From Acidobacteriota bacterium (lineage in GTDB: Bacteria; Acidobacteriota; Terriglobia; Terriglobales; Acidobacteriaceae), in contig JAFAIN010000341.1 of assembly GCA_019236695.1 (NCBI GenBank), positions 1 to 33,688 on the forward strand: a DNA stretch of 33,688 nt, written 5' to 3'. Below the pieces are notes generated by a model. That model was not told the origin of the DNA. It searched no databases and saw only the letters and a list, made by a program, of their open reading frames with translations. The position numbers and the translations under genes were made by a program. Every line of letters begins with the position of its first letter. Positions within the stretch are counted from its first letter, which is position 1. Shown in pieces: positions 16,678 to 25,257 of the stretch.

Positions 16678-17340
16678 TTAGAACGTAACGGTCACCGAGA
16701 AAGCGGGGCTGGCCACTCCCTGGTAGGTTGCAGTGATGTTGGCCGAACCGGTGGAGACCGCCGTAAGCACGCCGCTGGTGCTCACTGTGGCTACGCTGGT
16801 GTTCGACGAGGCCCACGTCGAGGATGACGTAACGTCCTGTGTGGTGTTATTGGAAAACGTAGCCGTCGCGACCAACTGGATTGCGCCGGTAGCCGTGGTC
16901 ATGGTCACACCGCTGGCCGTGCAGATTCCCAAGGAGCCGGAGCCGCAACTGATGGCAATGGAACTGGCCACCGAATTTGCCACCGTAAGATTGGTGCTGG
17001 CGCTGTAGCCGCCTGCCTTTGCCGTAATGATGGTAGTGCCCAGGCCGACCGCAGTTGCCAGGCCGCTGGTACTGATGGTTGCCACGCCGGTGGACGACGA
17101 GCTCCAGGTGGCACTGCTGCTTATATCCTTCGTGCTCAGGTCGCCGTAGGTTCCGGTGGCACTGAACTGCTGCGTTGCCGCCTGGTTGGAAGAATTGTGC
17201 AGGGTGATGGCAGGATTCAGCGGAGAGAGCGAAATTCCGGCGAGGTCCTTGGCCCCAATGAAGAACTTGCCGCAACTGAGCGCGGTTCCGAGGCACAACA
17301 GAGCGCCCAGCGTGATGGCGATCCTGATGCGATTGGCCAT
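16678..17340 (-). CDS. Lipoprotein with two bacterial Ig-like (Big_2) domains
   Basis: A 220-residue exported protein. Residues 1-23 form a lipoprotein signal (ALLCLGTALSC-G). Two Big_2-type domains follow, with the standard pattern of a theme strand (LSPLNPAITLHNSSNQAATQ), QFSATGTYGD, ATWSSSSTGVATIST-GLATAVGLGTTIITA and, in the second, STWASSNTSVATVSTSGVLTAVSTGSANITATY. These domains usually mediate adhesion or act as spacers; no enzymatic domain is present. It is first in a minus-strand cluster with the nucleotidyltransferase, but a functional link is not evident. A TATACT hexamer at 17380-17385 on the same strand is a possible promoter. Confidence 0.85.
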   Translation of the reverse strand: MANRIRIAITLGALLCLGTALSCGKFFIGAKDLAGISLSPLNPAITLHNSSNQAATQQFSATGTYGDLSTKDISSSATWSSSSTGVATISTSGLATAVGLGTTIITAKAGGYSASTNLTVANSVASSIAISCGSGSLGICTASGVTMTTATGAIQLVATATFSNNTTQDVTSSSTWASSNTSVATVSTSGVLTAVSTGSANITATYQGVASPAFSVTVTF

Positions 17341-17377
17341 AAACCGAGAGCCCCAGGGTTCGCCGGAAGCTCACAGC

Positions 17378-17407
17378 CCAGTATAAAACGCTGAGCCGCT
17401 ATACTGG
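17378..17407. promoter_or_regulatory. Divergent promoter pair / inverted repeat CCAGTATA-N14-TATACTGG
   Basis: Between the divergent Big_2 lipoprotein and the M28 peptidase are two back-to-back TATACT hexamers, one per strand (minus 17380-17385, plus 17400-17405), inside a perfect 8-bp inverted repeat with a 14-nt spacer. Each would give a leader of about 30 nt. This may be two -10 boxes, or a dimer-binding operator controlling both genes. No consensus -35 was found for either. Confidence 0.4.
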
Positions 17408-17438
17408 CTGATTCTCAGCCCAACTCCGGAGGACGTCT

Positions 17439-18815
17439 TTGCGGGCCGTCAATCGTTTTCTGAAATTCCTGTGCATGCTGGCCATGTTTTCGTGCCGGGT
17501 TTTTGGCCAGCCGCCTTTGCCTGCGCCCCAGGCCTGCGTGCGGTGCATACGCTCGGAGATGGAGTTCCTGGCTTCGGACGCGATGCGCGGCCGGGGCAGC
17601 GGAACGCACGACGAGCAAGTCACGGCAACGTATGTCGGCTCAGAGCTGCTGCGCTACGGCATTTCCCCGGGCGGCGACAACGGCACATATATACAGACCG
17701 CAACCATCGTAAATCGTTTCGCGGCCGAGCCTCCGGTAGTGAGCTTTTCGGGCGCCGGCCACCAGGCGCGCTGGACCCATGGCGAACAAATCATCGTTCT
17801 TGGGATGCCCTCCGAAACCGTTTCGGGGCCACTGCAGAAGCTCAAGAGCTTCTCAGATCCAATTCAGGCAGGAGCTGTGGTTCTCATTCCGGCGGGCGCA
17901 AACCAGGAAGGGTTGAGCGGCGTGCTGCATGCAGGAGCCGCCATGCTTCTGGCGCCAGCGCCTCCCCAATATGAGCAGCGCTGGGCGGTGATCGCCAAGC
18001 GCATGCCGCGGATCGGAAGCTCGGCGATGGGGAGCAACAGCGTAGTGCTGCTCAGTCGCGAGGCTGTCGCGGCCATTGCCGAACTGCCCGAAGGAGCGCC
18101 CATTACGATTACGGCGCAAGCAGCGCCCGAGCAGGTGCAGCAGACATGGAATGCGCTGGGGATTTTGCGAGGCAGCGACGCCTCGGCAGATCAGGTGATC
18201 CTGCTCTCGGCTCATCTCGATCACCTGGGGATAGGCCAGCCGGTGAATGGTGACGACATTTACAACGGCGCCGACGATGACGCCTCAGGTACTACCGCCG
18301 TTCTGGAACTGGCTCGAGTACTTGGGTCAGGGCCGCCGCCGCGGCGCACCGTGGTGTTCGCGTTGTTCGGCAGCGAAGAGAAAGGCGGCCTGGGCTCGAA
18401 CTGGTTTCTGGATCACGCGCCGATACCGTTGCAGAGCATTGTGGCCAACCTGGAATTTGAAATGATCGGCCGGCCTGATCCTGCTGTAAAGCCCGGCGAG
18501 CTTTGGCTCACGGGTTGGGAGCGCAGTAACCTCGGCCCCGCGCTGGCGGAACATGGCGCCCGGCTGGTGGGCGATCCGCATCCCAAAGAGAACTTCTTTC
18601 AACGCTCCGATAACATCGTGCTGGCCAGGAAAGGGGTGGTTGCGCAGACCGTTTCGAGCTATGGGTTGCATCCTCAGTACCACCAGCCCTCAGACGACCT
18701 GTCGCACATTGACTGGGTGCACATGGAGCAGGCTATCGGATCTATTTTCGGCCCGGTTGAGTGGCTGGCGAATTCGGATTTCAAGCCGGAGTGGCTGGCG
18801 GGCAAGAAGCCGTAA
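17439..18815 (+). CDS. Secreted M28 family zinc aminopeptidase with PA-like insert
   Basis: A 458-residue exported metallopeptidase. A signal peptide lies at about 1-23 (FLKFLCMLAMFSCRVFG). The N-terminal region has the family pattern MEFLASDAMRGRGSGTHDE...TATYVGSELLRYGI, and about 100-230 looks like a PA-type insert (GAVVLIPAGANQEGLSGVLHAGAAMLLAP). The di-zinc site is visible: SAHLDHLG (H259), GADDDASGTTAVLELARVL, FALFGSEEKGGLGS (EE pair), NLEFEMIGR, and the final His in QYHQPSDD. M28 enzymes cleave N-terminal amino acids from peptides. The TTG at 17439 is supported by GGAGG 7 nt upstream. It is convergent with the amidohydrolase, 23 bp apart. Confidence 0.92.
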   Translation: MRAVNRFLKFLCMLAMFSCRVFGQPPLPAPQACVRCIRSEMEFLASDAMRGRGSGTHDEQVTATYVGSELLRYGISPGGDNGTYIQTATIVNRFAAEPPVVSFSGAGHQARWTHGEQIIVLGMPSETVSGPLQKLKSFSDPIQAGAVVLIPAGANQEGLSGVLHAGAAMLLAPAPPQYEQRWAVIAKRMPRIGSSAMGSNSVVLLSREAVAAIAELPEGAPITITAQAAPEQVQQTWNALGILRGSDASADQVILLSAHLDHLGIGQPVNGDDIYNGADDDASGTTAVLELARVLGSGPPPRRTVVFALFGSEEKGGLGSNWFLDHAPIPLQSIVANLEFEMIGRPDPAVKPGELWLTGWERSNLGPALAEHGARLVGDPHPKENFFQRSDNIVLARKGVVAQTVSSYGLHPQYHQPSDDLSHIDWVHMEQAIGSIFGPVEWLANSDFKPEWLAGKKP

Positions 18816-18838
18816 GCGACCGCGGAGCGCTGAACAGC

Positions 18839-20158
18839 TCAATGGCGCGTTATGTCGTCCTTGAAGACGACGCCCTCCTTCATGACAAATCCGACGTTTT
18901 GCATCAGCTTGATGTCGCGCAGCGGGTCGCCCTGGATGGCGATCACGTCAGCCACCGCGCCCGGCGCGATGACGCCGAGCTTCCCCTGCTGGTCGAGCAT
19001 CACGGCCGGGGCAGAGGTAGCGGATTTGATGGCCTGCATCGGCGCCATGCCATAGTCCACCATTTTGACGAACTCCTGCGCGATGGAATCGGACCATGGG
19101 AAGCCGCCCACGTCAGTGCCGAAGACAATCTTCACTCCAGCGGCCAGCGCCTTCTTGAATGACACTTCGTGTGTGCTGGCGCGCATCCGGTCGCGCTGGC
19201 CCTCGGCGGTATCGGCGGGGGCCCACCAGTAGTAATAGACAGCGAGAGTAGGGCAGTACCACGTGCCCTGCCGCAGCATCTGCTGAATCTGGGCGTCGGT
19301 AATATCGAGACCGTGCTCGATGGAATCGCAGCCCCCATCCAGCGCCCGCTGCAGCCCAATGCCGTTATAGGCGTGGCAGGCGACTTTCTTCTGCCAGCCG
19401 TGGGCTTCATCCACGATGGCTTTGAGTTCATCGACGGTAAGCGTTGGCTGGGACACAAGTTTGCCATTAGCCACCCAGGAGCGATGCGTCATGTACACCT
19501 TGAGCCAATCGGCGCCATTATCGAGTTGCTGGCGAGCAATTTTGCGCAACTGCACCGGCCCATCCCCAAGTTGCGCGCCTTTGGGCACCTCGATTTCCGG
19601 AGCATAGCCCTCGAGCGGATATCCGCCGGTGGTGGAGATGGCGCGAGTGACGCCGAAGATTCTCGGTCCCGGGATATAGCCTTCGTTGATGGCCATTTTC
19701 AAGCCCATGTCACCGTAGCCGGCCCCTTCGGTTTCCAGGTCGCGCACGGTAGTGAAGCCCTGCTCCAGCGCGCGGCGCGCCGAGACCGTGGCGCGCGCGG
19801 CGCGATACGAAATGGGGAACTTCAGCAACTGGACGTCGTAGCCGCCCTTCTCCGGATCCTCGCCCTGCAGGAAAAGATGAGTGTGCGATTCGATAAGGCC
19901 GGGCAGGACCGTGGCGTGCGAGAGGTCGATGACTGCGGCATCCGAAGGGACGCGAACCGAAGAAGCATCGCTAACGCTTTCAATGCGATTGCCGCGAATC
20001 ACAATCACCTGGTTGGCTCGCGGCGTATCGCTCGATCCATCGATCAGCGAACCCGCACGGATGACCATTGTGCGTGTGCCCGGCTGCTGCGCCGAGCCCA
20101 GCCCCGCGCCGAGAAGGATAGCCGCAAGAGAAAGAAGAATGCGCCTGGTGATGCCCAC
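18839..20158 (-). CDS. Exported metal-dependent amidohydrolase
   Basis: A 439-residue amidohydrolase-superfamily enzyme with a signal peptide (about 1-25, ending GLGSAQQ). Seen: VIRAGSLIDGSSDTP and IDLSHATVLPGLIESHTHLF (HTH metal ligands at about 92-94), a Lys in ADWLKVYMTHRS that is a candidate carbamylated metal bridge, KVACHAYN and DSIEHGLD (further His ligands), VFGTDVGGF (catalytic Asp), and the closing APGAVADVIAIQGDPL. Relatives include imidazolonepropionase-like and Xaa-Pro dipeptidase-like (Sgx9260-type) enzymes; the substrate is open. The GTG at 20158 is preferred, since GGAGG lies 6 nt upstream and it begins directly at the signal peptide; an ATG at 20215 would add 19 residues. Confidence 0.9.
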   Translation of the reverse strand: MGITRRILLSLAAILLGAGLGSAQQPGTRTMVIRAGSLIDGSSDTPRANQVIVIRGNRIESVSDASSVRVPSDAAVIDLSHATVLPGLIESHTHLFLQGEDPEKGGYDVQLLKFPISYRAARATVSARRALEQGFTTVRDLETEGAGYGDMGLKMAINEGYIPGPRIFGVTRAISTTGGYPLEGYAPEIEVPKGAQLGDGPVQLRKIARQQLDNGADWLKVYMTHRSWVANGKLVSQPTLTVDELKAIVDEAHGWQKKVACHAYNGIGLQRALDGGCDSIEHGLDITDAQIQQMLRQGTWYCPTLAVYYYWWAPADTAEGQRDRMRASTHEVSFKKALAAGVKIVFGTDVGGFPWSDSIAQEFVKMVDYGMAPMQAIKSATSAPAVMLDQQGKLGVIAPGAVADVIAIQGDPLRDIKLMQNVGFVMKEGVVFKDDITRH

Positions 20159-20231
20159 GCTCGACCTCCGGATGGTTGCGCAGGAATGATAAAGGCTGCT
20201 GTCAAGCGGCGCCATTTTCCCGGTCTATGTT

Positions 20232-20260
20232 TTCACCACGGAGGCACGGGGGCACAGAGA
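20232..20260 (+). repeat. Dispersed intergenic repeat, CACCACGGAGGCAC type, copy 2
   Basis: TTCACCACGGAGGCACGGGG followed by GCACAGAGA shares its periodic layout with 985-1016. It lies between the amidohydrolase start and the aminotransferase stop, in a 108-bp gap. Purine changes (GG for AA) and one small length change separate the two copies, as expected for an old dispersed repeat. Confidence 0.5.
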
Positions 20261-20266
20261 ACAACC

Positions 20267-21451
20267 TCAGGCCAGGAGCTTTGCCATGGCGTCGACCGCG
20301 CCTTCGATGACCTCAGGCTTGGTGGAAAACGTCATCCTCACGTGACGCTCGCCTTCAGCGCCAAACACCACGCCGGGCACAACGGAAACGCGGGCTTTCT
20401 GCAGCAGGACGTCGGCGAATGAATGGCTGTTCTGGTAAGTGGGAGGAATTTGAGGAAAAGCGTAAAACGCGCCGGCCGGCATTTCGATTTGAAGTCCCAA
20501 AGAGCGCAGGCCGCCAACCAGCAACTCACGCCGCCTGCGATACTCCTCCCGGCGGCGGGTCAGCTCTTCCGGGGCGGATTGCAGCGCAGCCACGGCTGCC
20601 CATTGACCTGTGTTGTTCACTCCCGTCGTGGTGTACAGGGCCAGTTTGGTGAGGTGCGTCATCCAGCTCTCGGGGCCGGCCACATAGCCCACACGCCAAC
20701 CCGTCATGGAGTAGGACTTTGAAAAAGTAAAGCACGTCAGCGTGCGCTCCGCCATGCCGGGCAGGCTGGCGATAGAGATGTGCTCGCCCTCGAATACCAG
20801 GTCTTCATAGGCTTCATCGGCAATCACTCCCAGGTCACGCTCCAGGGCGAACTGAGCGATTTCCTCCATCTGCGCTCGCGGCAGCACATAGCCGCTGGGA
20901 TTTTGCGGAGTATTGACGTAGATGATCCGGGTGGCGGCGGTGGCATGCGCGGCCAGGGTTTTGGCGAAGCCGCGGTCGCGGGCGGTGCCGGTTGAAACAG
21001 TTACGGGACGGGCGCCGCTGAGCAGGATGAGATCGTGGATCGGGGTCCAATATGGCGCGAATACCAGCACCTCATCGCCCGGATCGAGCATGGCCTGGAA
21101 TGAACAATACAGGCCATGGATGCCGCCATTGGTGATCACTACCTGTTCGGGTGAGGCGCTGATGCGGTTACTCCCGGCGAGCTTACTGGCCACCAGCTCG
21201 CGTAGCGGCGCGATGCCGGCGGTGGGCGGATAGCGAGTCTTGTTCTCGGCCAGGGATTTGCCGGCGGCCGCCTTGATTACGTCAGGGGTTTCGAAGAACG
21301 GCTCGCCACCATGCAGTTCAAAAACTTTATGCCCCTGCTGCCGGAGCAGGTCGATGGCTTCGCGCACCTTCGCGATTTCGGAGAAGCCGATCTGCCGGAT
21401 TCGCCGCGATGGCGCTACGGCCCTTGCCTTGGGTTCGAAAGTCGTTGCCAT
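20267..21451 (-). CDS. Class I/II PLP-dependent aminotransferase
   Basis: A 394-residue fold-type I aminotransferase of the aspartate/aromatic group. Seen: the N-terminal arm (IRQIGFSEIAKVREAIDLLRQQG), HGGEPFFETP, TRYPPTAGIAPLRELVA, NGGIHGLY, NTPQNPSGYVLP, IADEAYEDLVF (Asp and Tyr that hold PLP), and the Schiff-base lysine at about K245 in CFTFSKSYSMTGWRVGY. The C-terminus has HVRMTFST with the carboxylate-binding Arg. It transfers amino groups between amino and keto acids; substrate choice cannot be set from sequence. The ATG at 21451 is preferred because GAGG lies 7 nt upstream; a TTG at 21463 is an alternative. It is divergent from a possible small membrane gene. Confidence 0.92.
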   Translation of the reverse strand: MATTFEPKARAVAPSRRIRQIGFSEIAKVREAIDLLRQQGHKVFELHGGEPFFETPDVIKAAAGKSLAENKTRYPPTAGIAPLRELVASKLAGSNRISASPEQVVITNGGIHGLYCSFQAMLDPGDEVLVFAPYWTPIHDLILLSGARPVTVSTGTARDRGFAKTLAAHATAATRIIYVNTPQNPSGYVLPRAQMEEIAQFALERDLGVIADEAYEDLVFEGEHISIASLPGMAERTLTCFTFSKSYSMTGWRVGYVAGPESWMTHLTKLALYTTTGVNNTGQWAAVAALQSAPEELTRRREEYRRRRELLVGGLRSLGLQIEMPAGAFYAFPQIPPTYQNSHSFADVLLQKARVSVVPGVVFGAEGERHVRMTFSTKPEVIEGAVDAMAKLLA

Positions 21452-21497
21452 TTTCGGCCTCAATTTCAGTGCATTGCTGGGCTACACTTGCTGCAAC

Positions 21498-21644
21498 GTG
21501 CAGAGAAAAGTCTTCTGGATGACGTTCCTGGCCGTGAACCTGGTGCTCGATGTAGTGTTCCCGCTGCTCTGGGCGACCGTGCTGAGCATTCCGGCGGTGT
21601 TCGCGTGCTGGTGGGTCGCTTACCGAAGCGGCTGGTTCGAATGA
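21498..21644 (+). CDS. Possible small membrane protein (48 residues)
   Basis: A GTG-started frame of 48 residues lies between the divergent aminotransferase start and the alaS stop (3 bp away). It reads VQRKVFWMTFLAVNLVLDVV followed by a second apolar part ending WWVAYRSGWFE. One long or two short transmembrane segments are possible, with a basic N-terminus. A TACACT hexamer ends 9 nt before the GTG, and no Shine-Dalgarno sequence is present, like other leaderless candidates here. An ATG at 21519 is an alternative start. The hydrophobic composition and snug fit between neighbours favour a real gene, but I recognise no family. Confidence 0.4.
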   Translation: MQRKVFWMTFLAVNLVLDVVFPLLWATVLSIPAVFACWWVAYRSGWFE

Positions 21645-21647
21645 GCC

Positions 21648-24374
21648 CTACTGCCGTTCTGACGTCAGCATCCGTTCCACAACTTTGTAAGCTTCGCTTA
21701 ATGCCGCTTCCAGATCCTGCGGTCGTTCCCCGCCGCCCTCCGCCAGATCGGGGCGCCCGCCGCCCTTGCCCCCGACCTTCTGGGCTATGGGAAGAAGCAC
21801 CTTGCCTGCCTGCACACGCGCCGAAACGTCTTTGGTCACGCCCACAATCAACGCTACCCGGCCATCGCTCGCTGATCCCAGTACGACCACGCCGGAGCCG
21901 ATCCGCGTGCGGAGGTTATCCACCAGCGTGCGCAGTTGGGGACGGTCGAGGTTGTCGGCGCGGTGGGCCAGCACTTTGACTCCGCTGACAACGCGAACTT
22001 TGTCCTCGATATTGGCGGCGCCAGCGGCCGCTGATTTCATGCGCGCCTGCTCCACTTCCTTGCGCAGCCGGCGGATTTCTTCATCCTTGCTCTCTATTTC
22101 ATAGCGTAACGCAGTGGCGATAGAACCGTGGTCATCATTGTGGTCGGCGCGGACGTAATTTCGCGCCACAGCCTCCAACTGGTGGTCGGCGCGGAAATGG
22201 CGCAGCGATTCCGTGCCGGCAACCGCCTCCACGCGCCGCACTCCCGAGGAAACACTCTGCTCGCGCAGGATCTTCAGCAGGCCAATTTCGCCGGTGGCTG
22301 CGGTGTGCGTTCCCCCGCACAGTTCGGTGGAAAAATCGCCAATCTTTATCACGCGCACGCGCTCGCCATATTTTTCCCCGAACAGCGCCATAGCCTTGTA
22401 TTCGTTAATGGCAACGTCAATGGGCACATTTTCGATGACCTGCACCCGGCTGTTTCTCAGGATTTCGTCATTCGCCAGGTCTTCAATGTCCTGCATCTGC
22501 TCGTCTTCCACTGCGGCGAAGTGCGAGAAGTCGAAGCGCAAATGGCCCGGATCAACCAGCGATCCTGCCTGCTTCACATGCTTCCCCAGGACTTCGCGCA
22601 ACGCGGCATGCAGCAGGTGCGTGGCCGTATGGTGGCGCATGGTGCGCTCGCGCACCTCGGTATGCACAACCGCCTGCACCTTCATGCCCACATGGATTGG
22701 CTGCCGCGCACGCACCCGGTGCGCCCGCACGCCCTGAACCGGCATGGTGCAGCCGTTCACGTCACCAAGCAGCCCGTTGTTTTGCTCGCCATAGAAAACG
22801 CCGATATCGCCCACCTGGCCGCCGGAATCGGCATAGAACGGCGTGTGATCGAGAATCACTTCGCCTTCTTCTCCGGGGCGCAGTTCGCCCACCCCCTGGC
22901 CGTCGCGCACAATGGCCAGAACCTCGCAATCGCCTGCGCTCGTCTGCCGGTATCCGAGGAATTCGGTCTTTTTGAGGTCGCGATAAACGGGCGAGGCCGC
23001 CTGCTTTCCGGCACCTCCTTTCCATGACGCTTGAGCGCGGGTGCGCTGCTCTGACATGGCGCGGTCAAAGCCTTCCTGGTCGAGCGCTATGCCGGCATCG
23101 CGGCAGGCATCCTGGATGAAATCGAGCGGCAGGCCAAAAGTGTCGTACAGCTTGAAAGCTTCGTCGCCTCGAACCTGCTGGCCCGATTTGCCGATGAGCT
23201 CGTCGAGCCGGGCGAGGCCAATATCGAGTGTGTGCGCAAACCGTGTCTCTTCGGCGTAAATCGCGCGGGCCACCTGCTCGGCCGTTTCCACGAGCTCCGG
23301 GTAGGCGTCCCTCATTCCGTCGCGAACCGCGTGCGCCATCTCGTAGAGAAACGGCTGCTGCGCGCCCATCAGCCGCCCATGGCGGATGGCGCGCCGCATG
23401 ATCTTGCGCAGCACGTACCCCCGGCCTTCATTCGAGGGCAGTACACCATCAGAAATCAGGAACGTGGTGGCCCGGGCGTGATCGGCAATTACGCGCAGCG
23501 AAGCGGCCGAGCGCGCCTGATTTTCGCTCTGCAGCTCGCGCGCAGCGTCAACCCCGGTGAGTTCCGCGGCGCGCGCGATCAGGGGCCGGAACAGGTCGGT
23601 GTCGTAATTTGAAACCACGCCCTGCAGCACGGCGGTCACGCGCTCAAGGCCCATGCCAGTATCCACGCAAGGTTTGGGCAACGGGTTCAGATTGCCCCCG
23701 GCGTCGCGGTCGAACTGCATGAACACCAGGTTCCAGATCTCGACATAGCGGCCGCATTCGCACGGGAACCTGCAGTCGGTATGGCCTTCGGCAGAAGCTT
23801 CCGCGCCCATGTCGTAATGCAGTTCGCTGCAGGGCCCGCAGGGGCCGGTTTCGCCCATCGCCCAGAAGTTATCCTTCATGCCCATGGCGAACACGCGCTC
23901 CGGCGGCACACCCACTTCCTGCCAGAAGCGCTCCGCATCTTCATCGCGGGGAATGCCCTGTTCGCCCACAAAAATGGTGGCGTACAGCCTTTCCTCGGGC
24001 ATGCCGAACCATTCCTTTGAGGTGACCAGTTCCCACGCGAACTGCACGGCCTGGCGCTTGAAGTAATCGCCAAAGCTGAAGTTCCCGAGCATTTCGAAAA
24101 ACGTGTGGTGGCGATGGGTAAAGCCCACGTTTTCCAGGTCATTGTGTTTGCCGCCGGCGCGCACGCATTTTTGCGATGTGGTGGCGCGCAGGTAGTCGCG
24201 CTTTTCCAGCCCGAGAAACACGTCCTTGAACTGGTTCATGCCGGCGTTGGTGAACAGCAATGTGGGATCGTTAGCCGGCACGAGCGATGAGGAGTGCACC
24301 CGGCGGTGCGCCTTGCTCTCAAAAAACCGCAGAAATTGCTCGCGAATTTCGCTACCGGTGAGCATTGCTTTCAT
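21648..24374 (-). CDS. alaS: Alanyl-tRNA synthetase
   Basis: A class II synthetase of 908 residues, slightly longer than E. coli AlaRS (876). It charges tRNA-Ala and edits misacylated Ser or Gly. Seen: catalytic core with [40 protein letters not shown] and [18 protein letters not shown]; editing domain with [16 protein letters not shown] (near 585) and [13 protein letters not shown] (near 684), which hold the zinc-binding His/Cys residues; C-terminal DHHA1-type domain with [12 protein letters not shown]. The ATG at 24374 has AAAGG 6 nt before it; a second ATG three codons in is possible. The stop is 3 bp from the small convergent gene. Confidence 0.97.
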   Translation of the reverse strand: MKAMLTGSEIREQFLRFFESKAHRRVHSSSLVPANDPTLLFTNAGMNQFKDVFLGLEKRDYLRATTSQKCVRAGGKHNDLENVGFTHRHHTFFEMLGNFSFGDYFKRQAVQFAWELVTSKEWFGMPEERLYATIFVGEQGIPRDEDAERFWQEVGVPPERVFAMGMKDNFWAMGETGPCGPCSELHYDMGAEASAEGHTDCRFPCECGRYVEIWNLVFMQFDRDAGGNLNPLPKPCVDTGMGLERVTAVLQGVVSNYDTDLFRPLIARAAELTGVDAARELQSENQARSAASLRVIADHARATTFLISDGVLPSNEGRGYVLRKIMRRAIRHGRLMGAQQPFLYEMAHAVRDGMRDAYPELVETAEQVARAIYAEETRFAHTLDIGLARLDELIGKSGQQVRGDEAFKLYDTFGLPLDFIQDACRDAGIALDQEGFDRAMSEQRTRAQASWKGGAGKQAASPVYRDLKKTEFLGYRQTSAGDCEVLAIVRDGQGVGELRPGEEGEVILDHTPFYADSGGQVGDIGVFYGEQNNGLLGDVNGCTMPVQGVRAHRVRARQPIHVGMKVQAVVHTEVRERTMRHHTATHLLHAALREVLGKHVKQAGSLVDPGHLRFDFSHFAAVEDEQMQDIEDLANDEILRNSRVQVIENVPIDVAINEYKAMALFGEKYGERVRVIKIGDFSTELCGGTHTAATGEIGLLKILREQSVSSGVRRVEAVAGTESLRHFRADHQLEAVARNYVRADHNDDHGSIATALRYEIESKDEEIRRLRKEVEQARMKSAAAGAANIEDKVRVVSGVKVLAHRADNLDRPQLRTLVDNLRTRIGSGVVVLGSASDGRVALIVGVTKDVSARVQAGKVLLPIAQKVGGKGGGRPDLAEGGGERPQDLEAALSEAYKVVERMLTSERQ

Positions 24375-24505
24375 TCTAACCTTTCGCCCCGGATGGATGA
24401 CGCAGAGGAGCGGTGAGGGCAGAGGCGGCTGGATTTTTGCGCGACAGAGCGCCTGCGGCAGAATATCGTACGCGTCGGCACAGCCGGGGCGGTTGTCTGA
24501 TGCCG

Positions 24506-24511
24506 TATCCT
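24506..24511 (+). promoter_or_regulatory. Putative -10 box of rlmB (TATCCT, leaderless arrangement)
   Basis: TATCCT ends 5 nt before the rlmB GTG at 24517 and no Shine-Dalgarno sequence is present. Initiation about 6-7 nt after the hexamer would fall on the start codon. No -35 was identified. Confidence 0.35.
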
Positions 24512-24516
24512 AAGTC

Positions 24517-25257
24517 GTGCCTCAAGTAATTTATGGCATTCACGCGGTGGAGGAGGCGGTGCGGGCGCGGGCCCGCTCGCTCGACTACGTGGGAGTTGCG
24601 CGAGAGCGCTGCAACGATTCGCGCATCCTGCGGTTGCTGGAAGCCGCGCGCTCGAACGGGGTGAGCGTGCGCACGCTCGATCGCGAGCAGGTATCGAAGC
24701 TGGCTCACAACGATCTTCACCAGGGCGTAGTGGCGGTGGGCGGGCGGTTTGGCTATGCCGACGTATCCGAACTCCTGGCGCACCGGCGCGGCGAGCACGG
24801 GCTGCTGCTGGTGCTGGATGGCATTGAAGATCCGCACAACCTGGGAGCCATTATCCGCACCGCGGATGCCGCCGGGGCTGACGGCGTAGTGGTGCCGGAG
24901 CGCCGCGCGGCGGGAATAACCGGTACGGTCGCCAAAGCTTCGGCGGGCGCCAGCGAACACGTGCCCATTGCGCGCGTCACTAACGTCGCGCGTACTTTGG
25001 AAGAACTGAAACAGAACAACGTCTGGACGGTGGGCCTGGACGAGCGTGCCACCCAGTCCTATGACGAGGTGGACTACCGCATGGATTGCGCTCTGGTTCT
25101 TGGCGCCGAAGGGCGCGGGCTGCATGACCTGGTACGCCGGAAATGCGATTTCCTGGTTTCCATCCCGATGCATGGCCACGTGCCATCGCTGAATGTTTCG
25201 GTGGCGGCGGCGGTCGTGATGTACGAAGCAGCCCGGCAGCGGCGGACCCGCAAATGA
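24517..25257 (+). CDS. rlmB: 23S rRNA 2'-O-ribose methyltransferase, RlmB/TrmH family
   Basis: A 246-residue SPOUT methyltransferase with an N-terminal L30e-like substrate domain (VIYGIHAVEEAVRARA...LAHNDLHQGVVA) and a C-terminal trefoil-knot domain. The three SPOUT motifs are visible: GIEDPHNLGAIIRTADAAGA (motif 1, near 105), LGAEGRGL (motif 2, near 197) and IPMHGHVPSLNVSVAAAVVM (motif 3, near 220). E. coli RlmB methylates G2251 of 23S rRNA; close relatives act on other rRNA sites, so the exact position is inference. The GTG at 24517 lacks a Shine-Dalgarno sequence. The gene overlaps the next one in an ATGA junction. Confidence 0.9.
   Translation: MPQVIYGIHAVEEAVRARARSLDYVGVARERCNDSRILRLLEAARSNGVSVRTLDREQVSKLAHNDLHQGVVAVGGRFGYADVSELLAHRRGEHGLLLVLDGIEDPHNLGAIIRTADAAGADGVVVPERRAAGITGTVAKASAGASEHVPIARVTNVARTLEELKQNNVWTVGLDERATQSYDEVDYRMDCALVLGAEGRGLHDLVRRKCDFLVSIPMHGHVPSLNVSVAAAVVMYEAARQRRTRK

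Noticed and set aside
19169-20422. Plus-strand open frame of 417 codons
   Set aside because: It is antisense to the amidohydrolase and aminotransferase and spans the gap between them; no domain pattern.
22128-23027. Plus-strand open frame of 299 codons inside alaS
   Set aside because: Antisense shadow of a well-conserved gene, with no recognisable protein features.
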